64,000 nt of DNA, from the NCBI GenBank assembly GCA_910575795.1, contig CAJTGE010000022.1:1-64000 (forward strand), written 5' to 3'. Below the pieces are notes generated by a model. It was not told where the DNA came from and searched no databases. It worked only from the letters and a program-made list of their open reading frames with translations. A program made the position numbers and the translations under genes. The stretch is from Clostridiaceae bacterium. Its GTDB lineage: Bacteria; Bacillota; Clostridia; Lachnospirales; Lachnospiraceae. Shown here piece after piece: positions 39,804 through 48,198 of the stretch. How positions within the stretch are numbered: the first letter of the stretch is position 1; each line of letters opens with the position of its first letter.

Positions 39804-41420
39804 ATGGCAAAGGCGATTATGGTGCAGGGAACGATGTCCAGCGCGGGGAAAAGCTTTCTGGCGGCGGGGCTGTGCCGGATTTTTATGCAGGACGGGTATA
39901 AGACCGCTCCGTTTAAGTCCCAGAATATGGCGCTGAATTCCTATATTACGAAGGAAGGGCTGGAGATGGGGCGGGCGCAGGCCGTCCAGGCGGAGGCGGC
40001 GGGGATTCTGCCCGCGGCGGATATGAATCCGATCCTGCTCAAGCCGTGCAGCGATACGGGTTCGCAGGTGATTGTCCGCGGGATTCCCCGGGGCGTTATG
40101 GCGGCGCGGGAATATTTCCTCCGGAAAAAGGAGCTGATCCCGGTCATTCTGGAGTCGTACCGCCGTCTTGACGCGGCGTATGATGTGATTGTCATTGAAG
40201 GGGCCGGCAGCCCGGCGGAGATTAATTTAAAGCAGGATGATATTGTGAATATGGGGCTGGCCAGGCTTTTGGGGGCTCCGGTGATCCTGGCCGGGGATAT
40301 TGACCGCGGCGGGGTGTTTGCCCAGCTATACGGGACGACGGCGCTTCTTTCTGAGGAGGAGAGGGCCATGGTGAAGGGGCTTGTGATCAATAAGTTCCGC
40401 GGCGATCCGGCGATTCTGGCGCCGGGCGTTGCGATGCTTGAGGAGCTGACGGGGATTCCCGTCATGGGCGTAGTTCCCTACATGGACGTGGATCTGGAGG
40501 ATGAGGACAGCTTAAGCGGCCGTCTGTCGGGCGGCGGTGAGAGGGATGCTGCGGCCGCGGTGGATATCGCGGTGATCCGTTTTCCAAGGATTTCTAATTT
40601 TACGGATTTTCATGTGTTTTCGACGATTCAGGGGGTCTGCGTGCGGTATGTGGAGCGCGCGGCGGATTTGAAGAGCCCGGATCTGATCCTTCTGCCCGGG
40701 ACAAAAAATACCGTGGAGGATCTGCTGTGGATGCGGGAGAACGGGCTGGAGGCGGCGGTCTTAAAGGAAGCCTCAAGGGAAACGCCGATCTGGGGGATTT
40801 GCGGCGGGTACCAGATGATGGGCGGGCGGCTGGAGGATGAGGACGGCGCGGAGAGCGGCGGGGCGGGCCGGACGCTTGGCGGGATGGGCCTGTTTCCGTG
40901 CTTCACCCATTTTCGCCCGGAAAAGACGAGGACCAGAGTCCGCGGCCGCTTTGGGGATGTGCGCGGGATCTTTTCCGGGCTGTCTGGTATGGCGGTGGAA
41001 GGGTATGAGATTCATATGGGGCAGACTGTGTATACAGAGAGTGAAACAGAGAATGCGCGGCCGCTTGTGCGGATTGCGGAGTATGAGGCCGGCGGCCCGG
41101 CCGGGGGAAGGCGCGAAGATCCGCGGGGAGCGGACACGCCGGAGGGCATTTGCCGGGAAAATCTGTACGGGACCTATCTGCACGGCATTTTTGACGCGCC
41201 GGGCGTGGCCGGGGAGCTTGTGAATGCGCTTTTGAAGCGGAAGGGGTATAACGCCTCCCTCAGCGCGGGATGCGCGCTGGATTACAGGGCGTACCGCGGG
41301 ATGCAGTATGACAGGCTTGCCATGTCTTTGAGAAAGCATCTGGACATGGATGCGGTTTACCGGATTATGGGCCTCGCCCGCCGGGGCGCGGCGCAGCCGG
41401 GGAAAGGACAGAGTATATGA
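39804..41420 (+). CDS. cobQ: Cobyric acid synthase (glutamine-hydrolysing)
   Basis: Amidates adenosylcobyrinic acid a,c-diamide at four side chains to cobyric acid, using glutamine and ATP. 538 residues from ATG 39804 (GGAG about 12 nt upstream); an earlier ATG at 39792 has no workable ribosome spacing. The P-loop-like VQGTMSSAGKSF is at 8-18, KPCSDTGSQVIV and DIDRGGVFAQLYGT follow, and the glutamine amidotransferase domain has the nucleophile C333 in WGICGGYQ and His near 460 (YLHGIFD). The stop overlaps cbiC (ATGA). CbiP is the equivalent name in anaerobes. Confidence 0.96.
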   Translation: MAKAIMVQGTMSSAGKSFLAAGLCRIFMQDGYKTAPFKSQNMALNSYITKEGLEMGRAQAVQAEAAGILPAADMNPILLKPCSDTGSQVIVRGIPRGVMAAREYFLRKKELIPVILESYRRLDAAYDVIVIEGAGSPAEINLKQDDIVNMGLARLLGAPVILAGDIDRGGVFAQLYGTTALLSEEERAMVKGLVINKFRGDPAILAPGVAMLEELTGIPVMGVVPYMDVDLEDEDSLSGRLSGGGERDAAAAVDIAVIRFPRISNFTDFHVFSTIQGVCVRYVERAADLKSPDLILLPGTKNTVEDLLWMRENGLEAAVLKEASRETPIWGICGGYQMMGGRLEDEDGAESGGAGRTLGGMGLFPCFTHFRPEKTRTRVRGRFGDVRGIFSGLSGMAVEGYEIHMGQTVYTESETENARPLVRIAEYEAGGPAGGRREDPRGADTPEGICRENLYGTYLHGIFDAPGVAGELVNALLKRKGYNASLSAGCALDYRAYRGMQYDRLAMSLRKHLDMDAVYRIMGLARRGAAQPGKGQSI

Positions 41421-42076
41421 CAGAGAGCGAAATGAGGCGGGTGGAGGAGCTTTCACCTTCGGAGATCGAGGCGCGCAGCATGGCGATCATCGCGCAGGAG
41501 CTCGCGGCCCGGGGAGGACGGCATTTTTCACCGCAGGAAGAGCTGGTGGTTAAGCGGGTGATCCATACGACGGCGGATTTTGATTTTGCAAGACATCTGA
41601 TATTTTCGGACGGGGCGGTGGAAAGGGCCCTGGAAGCGCTGCGGGGCGGGGCGTGTATTGTCACGGATACCAATATGGCCAGGGTGGGGATTAACCGGCG
41701 TTCGCTTGCGGCCCTGGGGGGAGAGATTTATTGCTTTATGGCCGATGAGGATGTGGCAAATGAGGCGAAGCGGTCGGGAACGACCCGGGCGCGCGCCGCG
41801 ATGGATAAGGCGGCGGGGCTTGGAAAGGACTGTATTTTCGCGGTTGGGAATGCGCCGACGGCTCTTTTGCGGCTCTATGAGCTGGTGAAAGAAGGGCGGC
41901 TCTGCCCAAAGCTTATCATCGGGGTTCCGGTGGGGTTTGTGAACGTGGAGGCGGCGAAGGAACGGATCGCGTCTCTTACAGATACGCCGTATATTGTGGC
42001 AGTGGGCCGAAAGGGCGGGAGCGCGGTGGCGGCGGCGGTGTGCAATGCGCTTTTATATCAGATTTGCAGGAAATGA
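41417..42076 (+). CDS. cbiC: Precorrin-8X methylmutase (CbiC/CobH family)
   Basis: Moves a methyl group from C-11 to C-12 to give (cob)yrinate. The 219-residue length is right. The catalytic histidine is H50 in VKRVIHTTADFDF. CIVTDTNMARVGINRR, FAVGNAPTALLRLYEL and GVPVGFVNVEAAKE are the conserved segments. It is translationally coupled to cobQ. It is the only ring-contraction enzyme in the window, so the rest of the pathway must be encoded elsewhere. Confidence 0.95.
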   Translation: MTESEMRRVEELSPSEIEARSMAIIAQELAARGGRHFSPQEELVVKRVIHTTADFDFARHLIFSDGAVERALEALRGGACIVTDTNMARVGINRRSLAALGGEIYCFMADEDVANEAKRSGTTRARAAMDKAAGLGKDCIFAVGNAPTALLRLYELVKEGRLCPKLIIGVPVGFVNVEAAKERIASLTDTPYIVAVGRKGGSAVAAAVCNALLYQICRK

Positions 42077-42085
42077 GGTTTTTGG

Positions 42086-42112
42086 CAGCGTTCAGGTTAT
42101 CTGAGCTGTTAC
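42086..42112. repeat. Family C mini-hairpin after cbiC
   Basis: CAGCGTTCAG and CTGAACTGTTACG pair around GTTAT. Followed by TTTTTTG, so it may help end the cobalamin transcript. Confidence 0.55.
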
Positions 42113-42124
42113 GTTTTTTGCGCA

Positions 42125-42154
42125 AAAAAGGATCCCGCGATGGGGATCCTTTTT
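42125..42154. terminator. Bidirectional terminator between cbiC and the Gly/Cys-rich gene
   Basis: AAAAAGGATCCC / GGGGATCCTTTTT forms a strong stem with A and T runs on both sides, serving two convergent genes. Confidence 0.85.
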
Positions 42155-42164
42155 CGGGGCCGGA

Positions 42165-42422
42165 TTAGCAGCAGAACCCGCCGCCGCCGTTACCGCAGCA
42201 GCAGCACAGGATAATGATCCAGATGAGCCAGTCGCAGCCGCCTCCGAATCCACCGCCGCATCCGCCGCATCCGCAGTTATGTTCAAAACATCCGCCGCTG
42301 CATCCACCGCCGAATCCGCCGCAGCAAAGTAAGATGAGAACAAGGAAAATCATATTGCAGCCGCAGCCGCCTCCATTTGTCTCACATCCGCATCCGCAAT
42401 TTGTTGCCGCTACATCACTCAT
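42165..42422 (-). CDS. Gly/Cys-rich small protein (chorion class high-cysteine type)
   Basis: 85 residues of Gly/Cys repeats (CGCGCETNGGGCGCN, CGCGGCGGGFGGGC) around two hydrophobic stretches, about 24-34 (MIFLVLILLCC) and 63-74 (WLIWIIILCCCC). I recognise this as the 'chorion class high-cysteine HCB protein 13' type common in Lachnospiraceae. The name reflects composition only; the role is unknown, and a membrane-associated or spore/envelope cross-linked protein is a guess. The ribosome site (GGAGGAAC) fits the ATG at 42422. The low complexity can mislead database searches. Confidence 0.8.
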   Translation of the reverse strand: MSDVAATNCGCGCETNGGGCGCNMIFLVLILLCCGGFGGGCSGGCFEHNCGCGGCGGGFGGGCDWLIWIIILCCCCGNGGGGFCC

Positions 42423-42515
42423 AATCAGTTCCTCCGAGATTTTCTTTACACTCCATCATATGCCCGCCTGCTTGCCACTGTTTCCTTATTTTTTATTATT
42501 TTGGCAGAATGCGGA

Positions 42516-42543
42516 TTGAATGTCGGGGAGAATGGTGTATAAT
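42516..42543 (+). promoter_or_regulatory. Promoter of the AI-2E transporter gene
   Basis: TTGAAT (42516-42521), 16-bp spacer, TATAAT (42538-42543). Confidence 0.6.
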
Positions 42544-42589
42544 GGGAGGATGGGCGCGTCCCATCAATACATGCAGAAAGGGCGTTTAA

Positions 42590-43780
42590 ATGAGTTTAGA
42601 TAAGAATACGATGAAACGGCTCATGCTGTTGATCTTTTATACGATTGCGCTGCTTTCGCTGGCGCTTAAGCCGGAGCGGGCGCTTTCGGGCCTTTTATGG
42701 GTCTTTGGCCTTCTGGCCCCGTTTCTGTGCGGGGCGGCGATAGCCTTTGTGCTGAATGTGCCCATGCGGTTTATTGAGCGGCAGCTCTCAGGCGGGAAGG
42801 CGGCGCGGGAGGGAGGCTTTCAGAGGCCAGTCAGCCTTATCATCACGCTGGCATTGGTGTTTCTGATTCTTGGGATCGTGTTTTTTCTGCTGTACCCGGA
42901 GCTTGCGGACACCTTTAGGAGTCTGGGGGAAATGATTCCGCAGTTTTTTATGGATCTGCAGGCGCTTCTGGAGGAGAAATTCGCGCGTGAGCCGGAGGTT
43001 CTGGAGTTTATCTCCGTCCTGTGGGAGGAGATTAACTGGAAATCCATGCTGGAGCAGATCGGCGGTTTTGTCACCACAGGGGCGGGCAGCGTGCTTTCCT
43101 CGGCGTTTAACGCGGCGGCTTCGATTGCCAGCGGCCTGACGGCGTTTGGCATCGCGTTTATATTTGCCATCTATATTCTGCTTCAGAAGGAGAGGCTTGC
43201 CAGGCAGTTTAAAAAGCTGTTCTACGCGTATTTTCCGGAGCGGACGGTGAGCGAATGGCTTCGGATAGGCCGGATGGCGGAGCAGACCTTTTCGAAGTTT
43301 CTGGCGGGACAGTGCATGGAGGCCGTGATTCTCGGAACCATGTTTTTTATCGCGCTGAGCCTTTTAAAGCTTCCGTATGCGCTTCTGATCGGGGTTCTGA
43401 TCGCGTTTACGGCCCTGATCCCGGTGTTTGGGGCTTTTATCGGCTGCGCGGTGGGGACCTTTCTCACGCTGGTGGTGAATCCGGTTCAGGCCGTATGGTT
43501 TGTGATCGTGTTTTTTGTCCTGCAGCAGATTGAGGGAAACCTTATCTATCCGCATGTGGTGGGAAATTCAGTGGGCCTGCCTTCGATCTGGGTGCTGGCG
43601 GCGGTATCCATCGGAGGAAGCATGCTGGGTGTTCTGGGTATGCTGGCGTTTATTCCCCTCGGTTCCGTCGTGTATGCCCTCGTGCGTGAGGATGCGGACC
43701 GGCGTCTGAAGAAAAAGGCGGCGAAGCCAGTCCCGCGGCCGGGAAAAGGAGGTTGCGCAGAAGATGAAAAAAAGAAATGA
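42590..43780 (+). CDS. AI-2E (YdiK/TqsA) family transporter
   Basis: 396 residues with about eight transmembrane helices (for example 13-29, 34-57, 81-102, 177-203, 250-290, 300-325). The family motif near the C-terminal half is visible as ILVALIPVFGAFIG- and PVQAVWFVIVFFVLQQIEGNLIYPHVVGNSVGLP-like segments. Members export small molecules; some are linked to autoinducer-2, others to sodium/proton exchange, so the substrate is open. It has its own promoter and is followed by a perfect family C hairpin. Confidence 0.9.
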   Translation: MSLDKNTMKRLMLLIFYTIALLSLALKPERALSGLLWVFGLLAPFLCGAAIAFVLNVPMRFIERQLSGGKAAREGGFQRPVSLIITLALVFLILGIVFFLLYPELADTFRSLGEMIPQFFMDLQALLEEKFAREPEVLEFISVLWEEINWKSMLEQIGGFVTTGAGSVLSSAFNAAASIASGLTAFGIAFIFAIYILLQKERLARQFKKLFYAYFPERTVSEWLRIGRMAEQTFSKFLAGQCMEAVILGTMFFIALSLLKLPYALLIGVLIAFTALIPVFGAFIGCAVGTFLTLVVNPVQAVWFVIVFFVLQQIEGNLIYPHVVGNSVGLPSIWVLAAVSIGGSMLGVLGMLAFIPLGSVVYALVREDADRRLKKKAAKPVPRPGKGGCAEDEKKK

Positions 43781-43863
43781 AGGGCGTGGCGCTCGCCACG
43801 GCCCGGGGCGTAGCAGCCGCGGGCATAAGAAAGACCCCGCAGGTGATTTGAAATGGCCGTATG

Positions 43864-43897
43864 CCGCAACAGTTCAGGGTTATCTGAACTGTTGCGG
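43864..43897. repeat. Family C perfect mini-palindrome
   Basis: CCGCAACAGTTCAG and CTGAACTGTTGCGG, 14-bp perfect arms with a 6-nt loop. It lies about 80 bp after the transporter gene and may act as a terminator; no T-run follows. Confidence 0.7.
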
Positions 43898-43983
43898 CTG
43901 AGCAGACAGGGCAGTCCCGTCCGGCTCAGCCTTTGGATGGAAATGATGCGTTACTGTTTTTTTACACTTGAAGCATAAGCCGC

Positions 43984-44220
43984 TTATTCGCCCTGGTACA
44001 TGAACTGGATCAGGCGGTCGATGTCTTCTTTGTCGTATGCCACCAGCTCAAGCTCTTTTATGTACCCGTTTGAAAAGATATTGGCCAGGGAGAGGTACTG
44101 TGACAGCTTGGATTTTAAGTTGATGCGATCCCCCTCTGAGGAGACGAGCTCAACGGTTCCTTTACACTGATCCACTACCTTAAAAAATTTATCTACATCT
44201 TCGATATGCTGAATTTTCAT
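43984..44220 (-). CDS. Small HPr-fold-like protein lacking the phosphorylated histidine
   Basis: 78 residues. The pattern VVDQCKGTVELVSSEGDRINLKSKLSQYLSLANIFSNGYIKELELVAYDKEDIDRLIQFM follows the strand-helix order of HPr (beta-alpha-beta-beta-alpha-beta-alpha), including the NLKSxL helix-2 start and the final 'A..KED...L..FM' helix. The region where HPr has its active His (around residue 15) reads FKVVDQCKGT with no His. It would therefore be a non-catalytic HPr relative. This is inferred from pattern only. AAGGAGG precedes the ATG; a minus-strand promoter lies about 90 bp upstream. Confidence 0.6.
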   Translation of the reverse strand: MKIQHIEDVDKFFKVVDQCKGTVELVSSEGDRINLKSKLSQYLSLANIFSNGYIKELELVAYDKEDIDRLIQFMYQGE

Positions 44221-44310
44221 TTTGATATCCTCCTTAAATTTAGGATTCTGCGCCGCGCCGTTTTTTTAGATCTCAGCCCGGCGAAGTGGGTTAATCTTTT
44301 AACGATTTGT

Positions 44311-44340
44311 ATTATAGCATGGGACGGGCCGGGGATACAA
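44311..44340 (-). promoter_or_regulatory. Candidate promoter of the HPr-like gene
   Basis: Minus-strand TATAAT at 44316-44311 with a weak -35 TTGTAT at 44340-44335 (18 bp). Confidence 0.5.
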
Positions 44341-44440
44341 GAATCACATTTCCTAAAAAATCCCCGGAAATATGGGCGCTGAATGTGGAAAAAACAGAGA
44401 TTGGTTTAAAATTATGTGTATTCCCGTATCAAAATGAATA

Positions 44441-44497
44441 ATGTATGTTCGGAATCTCAGCCGCAAAGGCAGGCGCAGAGAGATTCCGGGAACACAT
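44441..44497. repeat. Family A short copy (57 bp) before the precorrin-2 dehydrogenase gene
   Basis: ATGTATGTTCGGAATCTC ... GAGATTCCGGGAACACAT. It keeps the CGCAAAGGCAGGCGCAGAG arm. It ends 38 bp before the next start codon. Confidence 0.75.
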
Positions 44498-44535
44498 GAT
44501 AAGGATATGGGGGCAGTTCAGGAAGGGACGAAGGG

Positions 44536-45027
44536 ATGGCGTATTTTCCGCTTTTTATGGATATGAGCAGACAGCGGGTTCTGATTGTGGGGGGCGGGAG
44601 CGTGGCGCTTCGGCGGATCCGCGTGCTGGAGGAGTTTGGCGCAGAGATTGTGGTGGCGGCAAAGGATGCCGGGGAGGAGATTGTGCGCATGGCCGCCGAG
44701 GGGCGGCTTGCGCTGATTCAGGGCGCATATCAGGACTGCCGTGCGCAGGCGCTCGGGAAGGCTCCGTTTTTTCTTGTGCTGGCCGCTTCCGGGGACGAGG
44801 AGGCGGACGCCATGGCAGAGGCGGACGGCCGGGGCATGGGCGCGCTTGTGAACGTGGCGGGGGATCGGAGCCGGTGTGATTTCTATTTTCCCGCGATTGC
44901 AAAAAAAGGCGATATAACAGTTGGGATCACGGGACAGGGGAGGGAGCACGCGGGGACCGCGAAGGCGGCGCAGGCGGTGAGAGAGCTTTTGGAAAGGTTA
45001 CAGGAAGAAAGGAACATAGAGGGATGA
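44536..45027 (+). CDS. Precorrin-2 dehydrogenase (Met8/CysG N-domain type)
   Basis: Oxidises precorrin-2 to sirohydrochlorin with NAD+. It may also carry ferrochelatase-like activity, as in Met8p. 163 residues is a compact form. The NAD-binding glycines are in VLIVGGGSVALRRIRVLEEFGA (residues 14-36). ALVNVAGDRSRCDFYFPAIAKKGDITVGITGQGREH is the diagnostic second half. It is the first gene of the tetrapyrrole block and its stop overlaps hemC (ATGA). Confidence 0.9.
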   Translation: MAYFPLFMDMSRQRVLIVGGGSVALRRIRVLEEFGAEIVVAAKDAGEEIVRMAAEGRLALIQGAYQDCRAQALGKAPFFLVLAASGDEEADAMAEADGRGMGALVNVAGDRSRCDFYFPAIAKKGDITVGITGQGREHAGTAKAAQAVRELLERLQEERNIEG

Positions 45028-45935
45028 AGAGGCAGATCCGTGTGGGAAGCCGTGAGAGCGCGCTTGCTGTAGCGCAGTCCAGGCTGGTGATGGAGGAGAT
45101 TGAGAGGGCGGTTCCGGGGGCAAAGCTGACCCTGGTGACCATGAAGACGACCGGCGACAGGATTCTGGACCGCCCTCTGGAGCGGATCGGCGGAAAGGGG
45201 CTTTTTGTGAAAGAGCTTGACCTGGCGCTTCGGGAAGGGCGCTGTGATCTGGCCGTGCATTCCCTGAAAGATATGCCGATGGAGGAAGCAGAGGAGCTTC
45301 CGATCCTGGCGTATTCCAAACGTGAGGATCGCAGGGACGTCCTGGTGCTGCGGGAGGGCTTGAAGGAGCTTCCGCCCTGTCCGGTGCTCGGGACCTCCAG
45401 CCGCCGCCGCCGCCTTCAGGCAGGCCGTCTGTTTCCGGACGCGAGGTTTGAGATGTGCCGGGGAAACCTGGCGACAAGGCTTGATAAGCTGGACAGAGGG
45501 GACTTTGACGCACTGATTCTGGCCGCCGCGGGCTTAAAGCGCATGGGGTATGGGGAGCGGATCTCCCGCTATTTTACGGTTGAAGAGATGATTCCGGCAG
45601 CCGGGCAGGGGATTCTGGCAGTACAGGGGCGCGCGGGAGAGAATGCAGATGTCCTGGAGGCTGTTGACTGCCCGGAGTCAAGAGTTATGGCCGAGGCGGA
45701 GCGGGCCTTTGTGCGGGCCGTGGGCGGCGGGTGTTCCTTTCCGGCGGCGGCGGCGGCCGTGCTTTCTGCGGGCGGCCTGTCAGAGGATGCGCTCATAACC
45801 CTGTCCGGGCTGTATTACGAGGAGGAGAGCGGCCGCTGGAAGACCGGGAGCCTTAAGGGAAGGCCCGAGGAGGCAGGCGAGCTTGGCCGGCGTCTGGCCG
45901 CCCTGCTTTCGAGGGGCGAGGGGCCGTGGAATTAG
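45024..45935 (+). CDS. hemC: Porphobilinogen deaminase (hydroxymethylbilane synthase)
   Basis: Polymerises four porphobilinogen molecules to hydroxymethylbilane using a dipyrromethane cofactor. 303 residues, normal. The family features are IRVGSRESALAVAQS, the active-site region KDMPMEEAEELPI, GTSSRRRRLQAGRLFPD, and the cofactor cysteine about C237 in VGGGCSFPAAA. It overlaps the preceding gene by four bases, so it is translated as a unit with the precorrin-2 dehydrogenase. Confidence 0.97.
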   Translation: MKRQIRVGSRESALAVAQSRLVMEEIERAVPGAKLTLVTMKTTGDRILDRPLERIGGKGLFVKELDLALREGRCDLAVHSLKDMPMEEAEELPILAYSKREDRRDVLVLREGLKELPPCPVLGTSSRRRRLQAGRLFPDARFEMCRGNLATRLDKLDRGDFDALILAAAGLKRMGYGERISRYFTVEEMIPAAGQGILAVQGRAGENADVLEAVDCPESRVMAEAERAFVRAVGGGCSFPAAAAAVLSAGGLSEDALITLSGLYYEEESGRWKTGSLKGRPEEAGELGRRLAALLSRGEGPWN

Positions 45936-46159
45936 GCAGCGCCAAAATGCATTTTTTGAGGTTTGTATGCATCGCGAATTAAACCATAGCTCACATACAT
46001 CTCAGCGAAACTATTGGGATGTGAACCGTAACCGGATAACCCAACCCTTTAAGACATGGCGAACGGAAAATGCAGGAAATAAAAGTACAGGAAACAAAAT
46101 ACAGGGAACGGCGCATTGGATGGTTGCGCTTCCTGTATAAGGATAGGAGAGCGGATGAT

Positions 46160-47692
46160 ATGAAAAAGGAATATCCTGAGAAGGTCTATCTGGTAGGGGC
46201 CGGGCCGGGCGATCCGGGGCTGATGAGCGTAAAAGGACTTGAGGTTTTGCGGGAAGCGGATGTCGTGGTATATGACGCTTTAGTGGGCGACGCGGTTTTG
46301 GGCCGGATTCCAGAGAATGCGAAACGGATCGATGTGGGAAAACGAAGCGGCAGGCATTCCTGCAGCCAGGAACGGATCAATGCGATCCTGTGCGAAGAGG
46401 GGCGGCGCGGGGGAACCGTTGTGCGTTTAAAGGGGGGCGATCCCTTTGTCTTCGGCCGGGGCGGGGAGGAGGCCGCGGCGCTTCATGAGGCCGGAATCCT
46501 CTTTGAGGCTGTGCCGGGCGTCACGTCCGCGACCGCGGTTCTGGCCTATGCGGGCATTCCGGCGACGCAGCGCGGCGTTTCATCCTCGCTGCATGTGATG
46601 ACAGGCCGCAGAAAGGACGGGGAGCCGGATCCAATCGATTATGAGGCTCTGGTCCGCGCCGGGGGGACGGATATTTTTCTGATGGGCGTTTCAGAGGCGG
46701 AGCGCATCTGCCGGGGGCTGTTGCAGGCCGGCATGGATCGCACGGTCCCGGCGGCTTTTATACAGGAGGGAACCACGGCTTCGCAGAAGACTGTGCTTTC
46801 CACCCTGGAACATGTGGTCCGCGACGCGGCGCGGGCCGGGATCTGCGCGCCTGCGATCCTGGCGGTAGGAGAGGCGTGTTCGTTGAGGCCGGCGTGCGCA
46901 TGGGCAGAGGCGCGCCCGCTTCACGGGGCAAGGATTATCGTAACCCGGCCGCGCAGGCGCGCGGACCGGATGGCGTCTCTTCTGCGCGCAAGCGGAGCGG
47001 AGGTATTAAATCTCCCTGCGATAGAGACGAAACGAAGGCAGGGGGAGGCGGAAAAGGCTGCGCTTACCCGCGTGCTTCTCAGGCTTTCGGAGTTTGACTG
47101 GCTGGTGTTTACAAGCCCTTCCGGAGCGGCGTATTTTTTTGACGGGATGAGAGAGCGGGGGATGGATCTGCGGCTCTTAAGCGGACGGCGGATCGCGGTG
47201 ATCGGGCCCGCCACGGCGGAAGAATTTGAGAAGCGGGGAATTTTCCCGGATTACATGCCGCTCCGCTATTACGCGCGTGATCTGGGAGAGGGGCTCTGCC
47301 GGAAAGCGTCCCCCGGGAGCCGGGTCCTGCTTCTGAGGGCGGGAGAGGGCTCTGAGGCGCTCACAGAGGCGCTCTGCGCGGGCGGTCTGGCATACGAAGA
47401 TACAGCGCTCTACGACACCCGGACTGCGCTGCAAACGCCTCTTCTGGAGCGCGCTTCCTCTCTTCTCAAGGAGGGAAGGGTGGACTTTGTGACCTTTACG
47501 AGCGCCTCGACCGTGAGAGGATTTCTGGAAATGACAGAAGGGATATGCAGGGGATATACGGCTGTGTGCATCGGGGAGGAGACGGCGAGAGCCGCGAAAG
47601 AGGCGGGGATGGAGACCGTCTGCAGCGAGATTCCCGGTGTGGAGAGCATGATAGCGTGTATAGAAAGGGCGTTTTGCCGCAAAGGATTGTGA
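46160..47692 (+). CDS. cobA-hemD: Uroporphyrinogen-III C-methyltransferase/uroporphyrinogen-III synthase fusion
   Basis: A two-domain enzyme of 510 residues. The N-terminal CobA/SUMT domain (about 1-250: YLVGAGPGDPGLMSVKGL, VVRLKGGDPFVFGRGGEEA, GVTSATAVLAYAGIPATQRGVSSS) methylates uroporphyrinogen III to precorrin-2. The C-terminal HemD domain (about 255-505) closes hydroxymethylbilane to uroporphyrinogen III. This fusion is common in Clostridia. ATG 46160 follows GGAGAG; the upstream in-frame extension lacks support. A 225-bp gap after hemC holds no recognisable riboswitch or gene. Confidence 0.95.
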   Translation: MKKEYPEKVYLVGAGPGDPGLMSVKGLEVLREADVVVYDALVGDAVLGRIPENAKRIDVGKRSGRHSCSQERINAILCEEGRRGGTVVRLKGGDPFVFGRGGEEAAALHEAGILFEAVPGVTSATAVLAYAGIPATQRGVSSSLHVMTGRRKDGEPDPIDYEALVRAGGTDIFLMGVSEAERICRGLLQAGMDRTVPAAFIQEGTTASQKTVLSTLEHVVRDAARAGICAPAILAVGEACSLRPACAWAEARPLHGARIIVTRPRRRADRMASLLRASGAEVLNLPAIETKRRQGEAEKAALTRVLLRLSEFDWLVFTSPSGAAYFFDGMRERGMDLRLLSGRRIAVIGPATAEEFEKRGIFPDYMPLRYYARDLGEGLCRKASPGSRVLLLRAGEGSEALTEALCAGGLAYEDTALYDTRTALQTPLLERASSLLKEGRVDFVTFTSASTVRGFLEMTEGICRGYTAVCIGEETARAAKEAGMETVCSEIPGVESMIACIERAFCRKGL

Positions 47693-47700
47693 TTAAATCC

Positions 47701-47864
47701 TAGAGCGTGTTTGAAAAATCATTCCCGCCATCTGCACGCCCCACTTTGCGGCATATTTGTGCCAAATTCACTTAACGCAGCCCACTGCGCCGCGTTCATT
47801 TGGCCCAAATCTCCCACAAAGCGGCACGCACATCTGGCAGAAAGCATTTTTCAAACACGCTCTA
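47701..47864. repeat. Family B palindromic element, tandem copy 1 (164 bp)
   Basis: Ends TAGAGCGTGTTTGAAAA and TTTTTCAAACACGCTCTA; the interior pairs along most of its length (CCAAAT...ATTTGG core). It starts 8 bp after the cobA-hemD stop. Its terminal TA is shared with copy 2. Confidence 0.9.
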
Positions 47865-48026
47865 GAGCGTGTTTGAAAATTCATTCCTGGCATCTGCACG
47901 CCCCACTTCGCGGTATATTTGTGCCAAATTCACTTAACGCAGTCCGCTGCGCCGCGTTCATTTGGCCCAAATCTCCCACAAAGTGGCACGCACAGCTACC
48001 AGAAAGCAATTTTCAAACACGCTCTA
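47863..48026. repeat. Family B palindromic element, tandem copy 2 (164 bp)
   Basis: About 92-93% identical to copy 1 in the same register, with roughly a dozen differences. Starts at the TA that ends copy 1. ORFs spanning these copies are artefacts. Confidence 0.9.
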
Positions 48027-48198
48027 GCCGATTCTTACCATACACCTCTTTTTCCGGCAGGCAATTCCATATCTGAGGATACGATTCACTCCATCCTGGC
48101 GCAGCCGGGTTTCATATGCTTTTTTTCTTTCTGCGCACCTGTATCACGGATGCGGATGGTTTTCTAAAGATAGGCGTTAAACTGCTCCTCAACGGCCT

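Noticed and set aside
42214..42519. Plus-strand Pro/His-rich ORF opposite the Gly/Cys-rich gene
   Set aside because: It is the antisense of Gly/Cys codon repeats and has no ribosome site.
45936..46159. Cobalamin riboswitch before cobA-hemD
   Set aside because: I could not find the conserved B12-box core or the expected stems by eye.
47701..48026. CRISPR array
   Set aside because: Two adjacent repeats only, each palindromic and 164 bp, without spacers; no cas genes nearby.
47711..48167. ORFs of about 82-121 codons after cobA-hemD
   Set aside because: They lie in the tandem family B palindromes and repeat the same peptide twice.
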